64,000 bases of DNA from Rhodosorus marinus (taxonomy: Eukaryota > Rhodophyta > Stylonematophyceae > Stylonematales > Stylonemataceae), in NCBI GenBank assembly GCA_029953675.1, contig JAMWBK010000007.1, positions 620,001 to 684,000 on the forward strand. Reading direction: 5' to 3'. Under the pieces are notes generated by a model. That model made no database searches and was not told the origin of the DNA. It worked only from the letters and a program-made list of their open reading frames with translations. Below are positions 32,934-43,844 of the stretch, one piece after another. A program made the translations under genes and the position numbers. Position 1 is the first letter of the stretch. Each line of letters starts with the position of its first letter.

Positions 32934-34213
32934 TCAGTCCTCCACATAAGCCTTCCACTTCTGTAAGGGTGATGCCGTCGGCTTCCCTGGCGGTGGTCCG
33001 GCCCAGTGGATACGCCAGCCCCCTGTATGGTAGTCAAGTCGCGTTCCCGCACAGTATCGGAAAATCGCTAACTTGAAGTGCAATTCGGACTCTGGGAGAC
33101 GTTGAAGTGCGTTAACGAGCTTTGAATGACGTGTTTGGATGGTCCTGCATGTTGCCTCCGCGTATTGGCGCCTTCCAATGGGAATAGAGTACAGGGTAGT
33201 CCCCTCGCGCGTCACCTGAATGTCCGAATATCCACATTTATTCTACGTGGTGTGTCCAGCCTCGGTTCGTAGATGAGGCATTTGGATAGCTGTAGCTTCG
33301 CTCCTATCCCGATTAGTGCCTCTTCACTCCAATTTAAATCACTTTTAAGCACGTTTAAATCACCCACCATAGTAATGTCGTCGTGAACTGCTGCCAGCGT
33401 CAGTTCTGGGAACTCGCGTCGCACGGCCCGAAGGAACGGGGCCAGGGCGAGCGCGTTAAGTACGGGTCCCACGGGGTCTCCTTGTTTAACGCCAGTGCTT
33501 GCTCTCAGATAAAGCCTGTCTTTGACTCTCCGAGCGCTTTCGTCGATTTCTGTCCATCCGAACTGCATGGGAGCCTCATTCGCACATGAGCCGTAAGCGA
33601 GCTGGCACATAGGTAGTACCTCTGGAAACGAAGCCGCGGCAACCTGCGCCGCCAGTCGTCTTTCAATCCTATTGAATGCATTCTCCAGGTCCAGTTTTAG
33701 CAAGGCGTGTTGTGGTTCGCAGTAGAGGTGGGCCTGTACCGCGTGTAACGCTTGTTCGCATCCGCTCCGAACGGCAATCCCCAGCTGTTCCGGAACGAGG
33801 AAGTCGCTCAGTCGACCGGAGATTCCGCGAAGTACCCACTGCGCAGCGACCTTGCGCAGAACTTCTGGAACGGCAATCGGTCTCAGTCGGAGGCGTCCCT
33901 CAGCCACCACTCCTTCTGCTTGTGGTTTGATAAACGGAAGCAACCGGTTGCTGCCAAGGGCCTGCCGAAGTATGGACGGGAACGACTCAGGGTTCCTCGC
34001 TAGGAGTCGCGGGAATTTAACCAATCTGGGCTTATTCGCAGGTGTAACGGCGTGGAGGTGCTCTGCTCGCAGTCCGCTGGGCCCGGGTCTCGTTTTGACT
34101 GGAAATCGGTTGATCACAGAGAGTAGGGACTCGTCGCTCGCTGCTTGGGGGTTCCACACTCGTGGAGGGTGTGTGTTGGCTTGTTCGCGGATACGTCGGA
34201 GGTCCAATTCCAC
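32934..34213 (-). pseudogene. RLE-C reverse transcriptase, right arm
   Basis: A 333-residue frame (34213-33212) contains the upstream RPGPSGLRAEHL and RLRPIAVPEVLRKV blocks. Motif A is LKLDLENAFNRI, motif B STGVKQGDPVGPVLNALAL, and motif C AVHDDITMVGD. A frameshift at about 33225 moves the protein into the frame 33215-32934 (VTREGTTLYSIPIGRRQYAE). This is the most complete reverse transcriptase in the window. Confidence 0.85.
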
Positions 34214-34303
34214 TTCCTCGTGTAGCGGTGTTGTTGGCTCGGCGGGGAAAAGCTCCCGGAGAGCCTGCCAGGTAGATGGTTTCAGAGGGACGAGATCCGT
34301 TGC

Positions 34304-34636
34304 CTAAAGTCTCTGGGCTGCGGCAGAAAGTCGTCCAACGTTGGCCAACCGAATTACTTGCGCATTGCGACGTTTTTCCCCATGGCGATCTGCCCGTCGC
34401 GCTCGTCCAGAGGGTCGGCACGCTGCCTTCGCGTTGAGTGCCGCCCATAGTTGTGAAAATTCCCCTTCCATAAGATGCTCAACTTGCACTCCTGGCTGGA
34501 GATCGCACTTTCCGAGGGCGAGACCCGGTAATACCATGATGAAAGCGCGAAGAAGAGGATCAGCATCAGGGTCGAGGGCAAATCCCAAAGCTTGGTGCAG
34601 AAGCGTGTTCCATTTCTTAACCCGGGCATTCGGCAC
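34304..34636 (-). pseudogene. RLE-C pol N-terminal part
   Basis: LLRAFIMVLPGLALGKCDLQ and the following VEHLMEGEFSQLWAAL match LLLVGLPGLVLGRCALD and RVLQGEFQTVWTAL at 53.1 kb. A stop at 34304 separates it from the reverse transcriptase frame. Confidence 0.65.
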
Positions 34637-34857
34637 ATATTCCCGAGTCCCTACTGGACTGTGGGTAACTTTGCACCAACTGTGTCCGCCATCGGTGTGC
34701 GTCTCTAGGAACTGTAGCAGTTTGTGCTACCATGCCCCTGGGTCGGATGTGATCAAAGGTGTGATGCGCAGTCCCTCCCGGGAGTCACCTGCACTCATAT
34801 CTGTTCGCGAGGTGGTGTGGAATGAGTCTCTGGTCGGCCTGTTGGTGCAGTGTTGCC

Positions 34858-35600
34858 CTATGGAGCCTCTGCGGCTGCCGGAGTCATCTCGGTATCCTGG
34901 CCTGTGCCATCAGTGGATACTCGCGACCGCTCGTGTTGAGGAGGGTCGGGCAGGTTGCAGGGGAGCTCTGCATGAGGGTTATCCTGGGGTGCATCTTCTT
35001 CAGGTACTTGGGAAGTGGCTAGGGGATTACCCGGAGCTTGGACTGTCCCACGGGCTGCCTGTGCGTCCCCTGTAAAGGACGAGGCTTCAGGGTCTGCGTT
35101 CGTGGCGGCTGCAGGCGCTGGGGGTTCCGCGCTCTCTCCGGGTGCTGTGTTAAGATATTCCAGTCGTGCGTCCAGACACGCATGTATCGAGGCAAACTTC
35201 GCGAACGGAAGAGCCCGCATATTCATCGTGCGCTTGATTCGTTCCACCTGTTCAATAGCGCGCGCTTGATTCGTTCCACCTGTTCAATAGCGCGGGCGAG
35301 GGTCCGTCATGCGACTGCTTCCGGGAGCAGGCCGAGTCTCTCGTTGTGCCCAAGCAGGTTCCGGGGTTCGGGCTCGAGACTCGTGTGCACCGTCACTTGG
35401 TGGTCGTGACGGCGCTGTGCGAACGATGCGAACACTCCGGTGCGAAAGACTCCCCTCGCTATGGCACTACTGATGAATGGGATGGCATCCGGGTAGCAGA
35501 TGAGCAGCGCGTGTGTGACCACAAATTCAATGTGCGCGATCAAGCGTACCGGGAGTCCCAGATCCGTGCATAGGACCTTCTTGTAGTCTGACAGCGCCAC
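34858..35600 (-). pseudogene. RLE-C ORF1 fragment
   Basis: Frames 35600-35307 (IARGVFRTGVFASFAQRRHD) and 35247-34858 (SAEPPAPAAATNADPEASSF, SRVSTDGTGQDTEM) match the ORF1 at 52097-52870. The two are separated by a 32-bp tandem duplication that shifts the frame. The role is inferred as an RNA-binding, gag-like ORF1 protein from position only. Confidence 0.7.
35229..35296. repeat. 32-bp perfect tandem duplication
   Basis: GCGCTTGATTCGTTCCACCT plus 12 nt is present twice in direct succession inside RLE-C ORF1. The duplicated length is not a multiple of three and breaks the frame. Confidence 0.85.
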
Positions 35601-35639
35601 CTGCGCGGCCTAACATTCCGCAGGGTTGCCAATACCGGA

Positions 35640-36640
35640 TGGGTTTCCGGGCCCCATCTACTGCCTCCTCCCGTCGCATGCAGTTGGCGCAGCGCAGTTT
35701 GTTCTCGGATGCGTAGCAATGATGTCTGGCCGTAGCCCGTAGTTTTCAAAGAACTTCTCTGGCTCCTGCTCGATGTCCAGAAAGTTCCACCTGTTCAGCC
35801 ACCTTGCGATCTCGATGTGCATATCTCGTCATGCCTACGTTACCACAGACCAGTCGACGTGGGGCAATGATGAAAGCATTGTACTCCATTGGCTCCGTGT
35901 TTACCACGGCATCGAGTACATTTTTCCGTAGTCCGCAGCCCTGGAATCGGTAGCCCCTGTAGTTGTCGGATATTCACCTGCATTTCCGTCGAGCTCAGCT
36001 TTTTCGGCTCCAACGTCGGCAGTTCTCGCAACCAGATTCCCGATCCAGAGCTCGAGGCGGACCTGATTCGAGCACGATGTTCGCCGAAGATGCGCGGACT
36101 GTTAACCAGGTGTTGGAATGCTGAATGGTGTGCCCTCCGAGAGAGAGTTTGTTGTGTAGAACCATTATTCCAATCGCCACCGTCTTCTGGGGCGTCTCCT
36201 GGGGGGTTTTCCCTCGTCTGCTGCAGGGTGGCAAGTCTCCTGATCCGGAGCGGAGTTTCGGGGCGCAGCCTGCGTTGTATCGCTCGAGCAGATGATCGCA
36301 TCCGGTCTGCGAGTTGTTCTTTGGACCGTTGTAGTCGCGTCGCGGTGTTAGTAGCTGGAGTTCTGTCTGTATAAACCTGCCTCTGCTTGTCAGTGATGTA
36401 AGGCCAGTCGCCTGGATTGCTTCGAAAGGTATTTGTCCAAGCCGAGTAGTAAGCGATAGGCTGTAGACGCCGTCGAGCAGCGAACCCCAATCCCCCCCCC
36501 GGCAAGGCAGCGCAATCTGTTCCCAGATGTGTCCCAGGCACTCCTCGTCCTCCACGCAGAGGTAGCAAGGCCTGAGCGTACGTTGGCCGTTTGCTGCTGG
36601 TCCCGATGACAGGGAAGGCCGTGGCATAGTCCTGTGAGAA
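35640..36640 (-). pseudogene. RLE-C-like linker fragment, second lineage
   Basis: RIRSASSSGSGIWLRELPTL and LQGLPIPGLRTTEKC match the linker of the palindromic copy (RIRSAAGTGCGVWLRDCPNV, LLGLPLPGLGRS) at moderate identity. The upstream end (36627) resembles 51820 (RPSLSSGPAANGQRTL). It is a different, chimeric copy on the same strand, spread over overlapping frames. Confidence 0.55.
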
Positions 36641-36689
36641 CCTCCCCGGACAGACTGTAGTGCTGCTAGTTATTTCACAATGCTTTCAC

Positions 36690-37080
36690 AGTACTTTCAT
36701 TCCCTATTTTTAGATTGACGTTTAGCCTCCAACAATTACTTTTAAGTTACAGCAGGTTATAATTTACAGTAACCACAAGACTATATAAGACCTAGCTTTG
36801 CTAGATCTTGAGACCTAGAATTGAGTAAAGACAAGTTGGTTCGAAGAGTTCTAACAGAACTTAGACACACCCGGTGCCCAACCCCCAAGGACACCTCGTT
36901 GCCAGGGAGCTCCGCTCCCGAGGAAGCAGGGCGCGGGGAAACCCCTACCATCACAAGAGAATTTAGTAACGATACTTTAACCACCAATTCCCCCGCCGAA
37001 AACACGCACCACCCAACTCCACAGGAGAAAAAAAAACGTCACGACCCAACAACCAGAAGGGGTGAATAACCCGACTACCA
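36690..37080 (+). mobile_element. Element E, 5' part with TATA promoter
   Basis: CTATATAAGACC at 36781 is followed by 65 bp that also occurs, inverted, at 61314-61380. An 82-residue frame (36821-37069, SAPEEAGRGETPTITREFSN) matches the 14-kb fragment. An internal promoter ahead of an ORF1 suits a retrotransposon 5' end or LTR; the class is uncertain. Confidence 0.5.
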
Positions 37081-38724
37081 GCCACAAAACCCGAAAAAAC
37101 GGGGGGAAAGGCAGCAGAGAGAAGCGCCTCCCACCGAAGAACCCACTTGCCACGCAAAACCAGCGAGAACTAGCACCGGACACCCTCACGAATACTGGCT
37201 TTACTCGTATACTTGGCCCTGTACTCTTCCAGTTGGGCGTTGATGCCTTTCAAGTCACCCGTAGTCCCCGCTCTCGACTAGAGCTTGTGCACGCCATCAA
37301 AAAATCGAACAATCGCATTGTCGCAGACCCCAACCTCCCCGTAGAACACAGTGTCCTTGGTCAACTTCCGGAGGACCTCTTGTACGGCATCAGTGTCGGG
37401 AGAGATGGGCGTTGGCTCCATCTCTGTATCTACATCTTCGCCTTGGTGAACAGCAGGGGTGGAAGCTCAGCGCTTTTCCTCGATTGGCCCTCCTGGCGGT
37501 GAGCAGCTTGGGAGAGGGGCGTATCTCCCCTAGGTGAAAAAGCCGTCTTCAAGTTTGCCTCCCCAGTCGCAGGGGGATCATCAGTAGATATTATGTTTTA
37601 CCTCGGACAAATCACAGCTCATCAGCTTACGCTCCCCAATTGCTTTCTTAAATAATCCCCCCAGGGCTACCTCAGACTATCAGCATTAAGAACTAACCTT
37701 TGTGCATATATTTTCTATTGGAAAAAGAAAACTTTCCTTACAGCGCCACATTCATTCAACATTTGCTCCAAAATTTTCAAGCGTCTAGCTTTACCTGTTT
37801 GATGGATATAGTTTTGGTCTGGGACAATCATAAAAGGGACGTGCGCTTCATATTTTGAGAAAAATAGAGGTCCCGAAAATTGGAAATTAGCTAAATCGAG
37901 TCTGGACGAATGCGTCAAAAATTGTTAACAAGTCTAGGATGAAAGCACACGTGTTTTCCGACATTCTCACAAAAACCCCTCTTTTAGTGACTACCACGTC
38001 ATTGTTGAGTATCCCTGAGCCCAACATATATACTTCAAATAGAAGTTATTATTTACTTCGATCCGAGATCTTCTTAGGACTCCTGAAAACGTTCATGCCG
38101 CAACACCCGCAAGAAACACTGGCAAGAAAAACCTGCAATGACCCAGGCCTCAGCCATATTGTATCCGTTTGGTCCCACAAACTACAATCCTGTATTGTAT
38201 CTATAATCTACCTGTATTGTGGCAAATGGATAATCTGGTTTTAGAGCCCCTCTGTCAAGGTATACTCACTCCCTCTACCGTGTTGATTGGATTCATCCTA
38301 TGAAATCACAGTTGGATTTGCCCATTTCAGACAAACTCTTGTTGATAACTGAGTATACGTGAACATTCGGGGGAGCATTCGATATCACATCCTTTATCGC
38401 ACATCTGCTAACAGAATTAACTCCAGCAGCGATTCCTTCTATGAGTTCCTCGACGTTGGGATAGCCCTTTCGGGCCGGCACGAAGTGCAGACTGAAACCA
38501 GTTTTGGTTTTGCTAGTGGAACAGTTCCATTTCACGACCTGTGTAGGGCTTCGGGCTATGTAGTAAATCCATTCATCCAGTGAAAAATCACTTCATTTGC
38601 TGGTTTTACAAACATGGCCTTAACGCTATGCTCCGCGTAGTACAACTGATACCGTTTACTACCACTACCGAATAGAGAGCTAGGATTGCCAAGAAAAGCA
38701 AGGAACGAGGAACGAAAGCGTGTA
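37081..38724. other. Intergenic, no gene recognised
   Basis: The frame 37062-37502 and several 60-100-residue frames lack family resemblance. The minus strand at 37918-37715 (FMIVPDQNYIHQTGKARRLK) may be an old retroelement remnant. Nothing firm. Confidence 0.35.
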
Positions 38725-38960
38725 AGCCAAGGCGGCGGTAGCGAGCCTGGGCTAGCATGCTGCTAGATATCGCCATAACGCGACTCTGAACCGGCGTAGG
38801 AGGACCAGATACTCCGCGGGACGCTCAGTGAAACATTCGTACTCCAAGCTTCACTTTCCAAGGTGACCAAAGCTTTCCACAACCAAAGTCTGAAACTTTT
38901 GCCCCCAGCCCGCAGCGCACGGTAGAATGGCCATGCTCTCAGCGTATCGGTGTTCCTTCC
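38725..38960 (-). mobile_element. RLE-A 3' end, inverted
   Basis: The reverse complement of the RLE-A C-terminal codons (AAAGCTTTCCACAACC near 38871, CTGCTAGATATCGCC near 38761) with part of the 3' UTR at the low-coordinate side. Confidence 0.65.
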
Positions 38961-40025
38961 TTCGGTGAAGAGTGGGCGACTTGTTTATTGGCAATCAAAT
39001 ATTGGTAATCACATACTGTTTCACATATTGTTTCACACATTGCGCGACAAGGCTCCCTAAAAAAAGTAGGAGATGACCACGGAACCCCCTTACGCCGGTA
39101 GGAGGAAAGCGGACTAAATACGGGACGTGCGTTCGTTGGTTTAGGAGAATAAAAAAACCATGTTGCCTGAACCTCCGCGCGATGATTGGCTATTGAATGA
39201 ATTGTTGATTGGCTGTTCAGGGCGTTTGGGACTTTTTCGAGTGTTTGCTCGTAGTTGTTGTGAGCTCCACATCATGAGGATGGCGAGGTTGACCTTACGG
39301 AATCCAAGCTCGCAGCATTTATGGTTTGTTTTATACCCAATCATGGACCATTTCCATGATTGGGTATAAAACAAACCGGCTCAGCAGCAATTGGAAAGGT
39401 TAGCCCACGTTGTATTGTATGTTGTTTGCTTCGACAGAGAACCAAAAATTTTAAACGGCACGAAGTCGAGGTCCAATGCATTCGTCAACAAAGACTTGCG
39501 GTAAGTAGAGACATAGCACTTGCGCCCTCAAAGTTCTAAAAGTTCTGTTTCTTGGCTGAGATAGTCTTTTCATTAACAATAAAATCGCCAAGACGATACT
39601 CTTCCCCTGGAAGTGTCCCTGGTCTACGAATAAACAATGCGAACACGACCGTTGACACACTACGCACTGCTTGACACTAGCAAATGACTGAGTTCCACTA
39701 TCTATTACCCATGTACTTGTAGGCCACCCCCTTAGTCCACAAACTTTCAGTCCTTAGTATGGGCTAAGGTTCAGTCGACCCTTCTGTTCTGTTGAATATG
39801 TTCACGGCGCGAAGGCGTGGTCCAATCCCGAAAATCTCCGTGCTTCCTCGCGCTCGGGCGTTTTGATAATCCTCCTTAACGCCGCAATATTGGAGTTCGC
39901 AAAGACTTAAACGAATCCACCGTCGGGCTCCCATCAACGAGTCCATGCCAGCCAGTAAGGATTCGACGGATTTTGTTTGAGCGCATTTTGCTCCATTGAG
40001 CTTGACGACTAGTGTGGTGTCTGGA
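38961..40025. other. Intergenic upstream of the RTX gene
   Basis: Short direct repeats at about 38980-39045 (ATATTGGTAATCACATA-like, TTTCACATATTG), the hairpin at 39323, and no gene. A duplicated block near 39460 and 39795 (GGCGCGAAGGCGTGGTCCAA-type) is visible but unidentified. Confidence 0.4.
39323..39377. repeat. 25-bp perfect hairpin, 5-nt loop
   Basis: Left arm 39323-39347, loop CCATT, right arm 39353-39377; no mismatch. Confidence 0.92.
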
Positions 40026-40033
40026 TATAAAAG
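40026..40033 (+). promoter_or_regulatory. TATA box of the RTX gene
   Basis: TATAAAAG, 160 bp before the ATG at 40186, inside GGATATAAAAGCTGC. A 14-bp tandem duplication (CACTGGTACGAGAC) lies between it and the start codon. Confidence 0.75.
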
Positions 40034-40185
40034 CTGCTCGGTAACGTAGATTGAGTCTAACTATCACTGGTACGAGACACTGGTACGAGACCCTTAAAAA
40101 GATATATCGCAACTGTGGCCGCGAAAACCTGGGGAAAGACTCGAGTTGATCAGCTGAGAACGACGACGCTCGACTTGAAGGAGAA

Positions 40186-42264
40186 ATGGCTAGCCGCAAG
40201 ACTGGGTACACGTGTTTGACTCTGATGCTCGCCGTATGTGCTTCAGCGGTGAGCGTTAGCTTGGATGATGGTCGCACAATGACTGTACCGGCGTCAACGA
40301 CGTGTCAGGCTGAGCTTTTACCAAGCCAGTTCATCAACTCGTTCGAGGAGACATGCTTTGACCTCGTCAAAGACGGAAACCGAGAAACAATGGGCAGGAT
40401 GTGCTCAAAGACGATGATCAAGGGCGAGGGAAAGTGTGCAAACATCAGGTTCTTCGCTGCTTCGGGATACCTCTCGGAAGTCAGTGTCGGGATCTACCAG
40501 AACTGCACCATCGTACCGCAGACTTCTGCCAAGTTCACTCACACCAGGAAGATCTCTAGAGGTGATATCACCTCAAAAGCCATTACTGTGTGTACGGATG
40601 AGATGTCTTCCCTCAGTAACTGCTGTGACTCTCACTTGTGTGTCGCTGGCCGTGCGGAGCTGAAGATAGACGGTCAAACGATCGAGGTCGAACCGTCGAG
40701 CCACTGCGCGACGGAAATCGAGGGTGCTGCTGTTTCACGCGCCTGTCCGATGATGATGAACTGCATTAACTTGATCCGAGGTACGGCGGGGGATGATGTT
40801 CTGTACGGAACAGAGTTTGTCGATCACATCTTCGGCGGCGATGGAAACGACAGTATTATGAGCTATGAAGGGAATGACTACGTCAACGGAGGCCGAGGGG
40901 ATGATCGGATCGACGGAGGTGAGGGCGACGACTCAATAAACGGCAAGAATGGCAACGACATCCTTCTTGGTCGTGATGGAGATGACGACATTTCCGGTGG
41001 AAACGGTGATGACAAAGCTTACGGATTTGATGGAGATGATCGAGTCAGGGGAGATGCTGGGTCGGACGTGCTGTTTGGGCAGAACGGGGAGGACCATCTC
41101 TCAGGTGGAGAGGGTGACGACAATGTTCAAGGAGGCAACGACAACGATGAAGTCAGGGGTGGCGCTGGAAAGGATAATGTTATTGGTGGGTTTGGAGACG
41201 ACAGCAGCTATGGCGGCTCCGGTGATGATACGTTGATCGACCGGTATGGCAGCAACTACATGACGTCCGGATCTGGCGATGATCTTGTGATTACGGGAGA
41301 TTACAATGACTACATCAAGGCCGGTGTGGGAAATGACGAGGTCCGGAGCGGAGATGGATTTGACGCGATTGATGCTGGGCGGGGTAACGATTTGGTTGAC
41401 CAAGGGCCCGTGACACCCACTACTAGTTGTGCAGCTTCCGTCCTTGAGACTCAGTCCATCACATCCTTTCAGAAGAAGTGCATTGAGCTGCGGGACAAGG
41501 GTGACTCGCTGCTCTCAAAGATGTGCACGAGAACAATCATCAGAAACGGAATGGCGTGTGCGAAAATCAGGTTCTCAGCCCTTGACGGGTCTATGTTAAA
41601 GTTCATCAGGTTCGGAGTTTATCAAGACTGTAGCATGGTACCCGATGACAGTTCCAAGTACACGCACAGGGCAGCGCTCACTTCCGGCACAACGTCGGAC
41701 TCTTTGGTCTTGTGTCCAGACCAGATAGGGTCCATCGGAAACTGCTGCGACGCCGATCTCTGCGTTGTGGGTGATGCCGTTGTTAAACACGCCGGCGTAG
41801 TGAAGAGAGCTAAGCCTGGCTCAGGGTGTTTCGTCGCGGGGAAGGGATTCGGGAATGGGAAAGTCTGTTCTCTGAGACTCGACTGTGTGAACATTATTAT
41901 GGGAACCGAGGAGGATGATCGGATTATTGGGACCAAGTATTCGGACAAGATCTATGCAGGCGACGGCGATGACTCTGTCAGAGGTCTTCAAGGTGACGAT
42001 ATAATCTATCTCGGAAAAGGAAATGATGATGCCGATGGAGGAAGTGGTAATGATACAATTCTGGGCGGGCATGGCCGTGACAGAATCTACGGAGACGACG
42101 GCGACGATATTTTACTAGGTGAAGAAGGATCCGACTACCTGTACGGAGATGATGGTAACGACATTCTGGTCGGGGGTCCAGGGGAAGACCGGCTCGACGG
42201 TGGACGAGGTGATGATGTGATTCAGGGTGGTCACGGAATGACACCATTTCCAATTTTTGAATAA
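40186..42264 (+). CDS. Secreted two-module RTX calcium-binding protein, 3' end doubtful
   Basis: 692 residues. Signal peptide 1-23. Cys-rich domain 1 (about 40-197: SFEETCFDLV, MCSKTMI, ADGR-free loops, NCCDSHLCVAG) is followed by RTX block 1 (198-407) with about twenty GGxGxDxxx-type nonapeptides (FGGDGNDSI, GGEGDDSI, GGNGDDKA). Cys-rich domain 2 (415-570: SFQKKCIELR, MCTRTII, NCCDADLCVVG) is clearly a duplicate of domain 1. RTX block 2 (572-684) has about ten repeats. RTX repeats bind calcium and fold outside the cell. They are common in bacterial secreted proteins, and here they are joined to a eukaryote-style signal peptide and Cys domain, so a wall or adhesion role is inferred. The repeats stop in mid-pattern at residue 684, followed by MTPFPIFE and a stop; copia sequence starts about 40-60 bp later. 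The real C-terminus may have been lost. Confidence 0.85.
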   Translation: MASRKTGYTCLTLMLAVCASAVSVSLDDGRTMTVPASTTCQAELLPSQFINSFEETCFDLVKDGNRETMGRMCSKTMIKGEGKCANIRFFAASGYLSEVSVGIYQNCTIVPQTSAKFTHTRKISRGDITSKAITVCTDEMSSLSNCCDSHLCVAGRAELKIDGQTIEVEPSSHCATEIEGAAVSRACPMMMNCINLIRGTAGDDVLYGTEFVDHIFGGDGNDSIMSYEGNDYVNGGRGDDRIDGGEGDDSINGKNGNDILLGRDGDDDISGGNGDDKAYGFDGDDRVRGDAGSDVLFGQNGEDHLSGGEGDDNVQGGNDNDEVRGGAGKDNVIGGFGDDSSYGGSGDDTLIDRYGSNYMTSGSGDDLVITGDYNDYIKAGVGNDEVRSGDGFDAIDAGRGNDLVDQGPVTPTTSCAASVLETQSITSFQKKCIELRDKGDSLLSKMCTRTIIRNGMACAKIRFSALDGSMLKFIRFGVYQDCSMVPDDSSKYTHRAALTSGTTSDSLVLCPDQIGSIGNCCDADLCVVGDAVVKHAGVVKRAKPGSGCFVAGKGFGNGKVCSLRLDCVNIIMGTEEDDRIIGTKYSDKIYAGDGDDSVRGLQGDDIIYLGKGNDDADGGSGNDTILGGHGRDRIYGDDGDDILLGEEGSDYLYGDDGNDILVGGPGEDRLDGGRGDDVIQGGHGMTPFPIFE

Positions 42265-42299
42265 GCAGTAGCGACCACGTACAAGCATATGAAATAAAT

Positions 42300-43015
42300 A
42301 ATAGTATCTGGTCCGGTGAATAGTGAAACGGACGAGCCATACCAAGCGCTCGTAGGGTCTCTGCTGTATTTGAGTACCAGGAGCAGACCAGACATCGGAT
42401 ACGCGGTAGGTCAATGTGCTAGGCACATTATGATTGCAAGTCAATTCACTACGATTGGGCGAAGGGAGTGCTCAGGTATCTTGCAAGGACGAGGTATGTA
42501 GGTTTGAAATTGGGAGGAATAACTCGCGATGGGAATACCAGATCACGGGATACTCTGACTCCGATTGGGCCGCGGACACGGACACGGACAGGAAGAGTAC
42601 GACAGGTCTTGTTACAAAACTGAACGATGCGACGATTGTGTCGAGGTCGAAGAAGTAGCGTTCGGTTCCCCAATCCACCACCGATGCAGAGTACCAGGCT
42701 CTTAGAGACATGATGGTGCTTCAACGTTGGTTGGAAGAGTTCACGGAAGAGCTAGGGCGCACGGTGAGGAAACCTGTACAAGCATACTCGGGCAACAGCT
42801 CCTGCGTTAGGTGGGCAACAGGAGACGACAACAAAATGTCTCGGCACATTAGTGTGAAGTATCACTGCGAGAGGGATCGGTGTATAACGCGGGACGTGGA
42901 CTTGCGATACATATCGACTGAGGAAATGCTAGAATTCATTTTACGAAGACCTTGGGTACAATTCAAGAATTGCGTGCACATCTTGGGCTTAGTGATGAAT
43001 AGGTAGTGTGGGGGG
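42300..43015 (+). mobile_element. Copia-type retrotransposon 3' part (RT end and RNase H)
   Basis: NSETDEPYQALVGSLLYLST and SRPDIGYAVGQCARH mark the end of a Ty1/copia reverse transcriptase. YSDSDWAADTDTDRKSTTGL, TTDAEYQALRDM and the HISVKYH-like block mark RNase H, ending at a stop near 43006. Two frameshifts. Everything upstream (gag, integrase, most of RT) is missing, so the element was truncated when joined to the RTX gene. Confidence 0.85.
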
Positions 43016-43032
43016 TGGCTCCCGAGGGGGAG

Positions 43033-43260
43033 TGTTGGCCGTTTGGCTGTTTTGCGGGATCAACCCCCCTTCTCTATATAGCGTAGTAGGCAGAGTTTTA
43101 CATCATGCTTAAGGGATAGACGATAAGGAAAGGCCGAACGACGCCGGCGTACAAGGCCGGGTCGGAGAACGGTATAATTGGGCTTACTATGGTGGTTGGA
43201 TAGGTGTGGAGTAATGAAAGGAGTAACTCTGCCCGCACAAGAGATCCATCTGTTGACAGT
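43033..43260 (+). repeat. Probable copia 3' LTR
   Basis: A purine tract GAGGGGGAG is followed directly by TGTTGGCC, the usual join of polypurine tract and LTR. A possible end is CTGTTGACA near 43258. No second LTR is present, so the limits are tentative. Confidence 0.5.
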
Positions 43261-43844
43261 TTTCGCAATTACCGGTAATACCAGTTTTAAATTCCAATTA
43301 CCTAGCGATGGGGCACATCCCTAGGCATATAATCTGGACTTTACTGGACTTTACTAGCATAGCCTGAAGCGCTACGCAAGGCGTGAAGATGAACTAATAA
43401 CTAGGGAGGGAAGTATGCAACCCCAGGGCCGATGGCGCGCCTCGGAAAGCATGTCGCTGGAATTTACTAGCATATAATCTACTACCACTCTGTAATCAGA
43501 AGGGTTGTTAGGTTAAGATGAAACGGTGTATGCGCCTCCCAGGGACTCTGTCTGGAGAAGGTGTAGTTCCACCAGATTGTATCCTAATAAAGACAGCTAT
43601 TCTGCACCGCAATCGGGGGGTACGACCGAATAAATACCACCGTTTTTCTACTATGCGAGGATCTAAGAAAAAAGTGGACTTTTTGCTTGCGGATTGAGCT
43701 GGTCGTAAGGAATGAGTTTGAGCGGACTTTTGCTGCCGTTTGTGTTGGAAGTGGAAGTTCTCGCGGAGCTATGGGTTCGCATATTCCGCGGTTTTTTTTG
43801 CTCAAGGAAGCCACTAATCCCACAGAGCGATATACCCTACGCTA
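43261..43844. other. Intergenic with an inverted RLE-A remnant
   Basis: 43333-43470 is an inverted RLE-A 3' end (TTTACTAGCATAGCCTGAAG, GATGGCGCGCCTCGG) bearing two GGACTTTACT tail units. The rest is unrecognised. Confidence 0.5.

Larger units (their letters stand above)
30615..35600 (-). mobile_element. RLE-C retrotransposon, right arm of the palindrome, longer copy
   Basis: Reads from high to low coordinate: ORF1 part (35600-34858), pol N-terminal part (34636-34304), reverse transcriptase (34213-33212), linker (32958-32291), endonuclease (31205-30720) and 3' UTR with an AATAAAG signal near 30565-30570. It is interrupted by an RLE-A insertion (31216-32282). Stops and frameshifts in ORF1, pol and linker show that it is dead. 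It extends about 1.5 kb further 5' than the left arm. Confidence 0.85.

Noticed and set aside
40783-42237. RTX repeats taken as an RTX toxin
   Set aside because: There are no acylation, pore-forming or secretion-system domains; the repeats are coupled to Cys domains and a signal peptide, so a calcium-binding structural protein is more likely.
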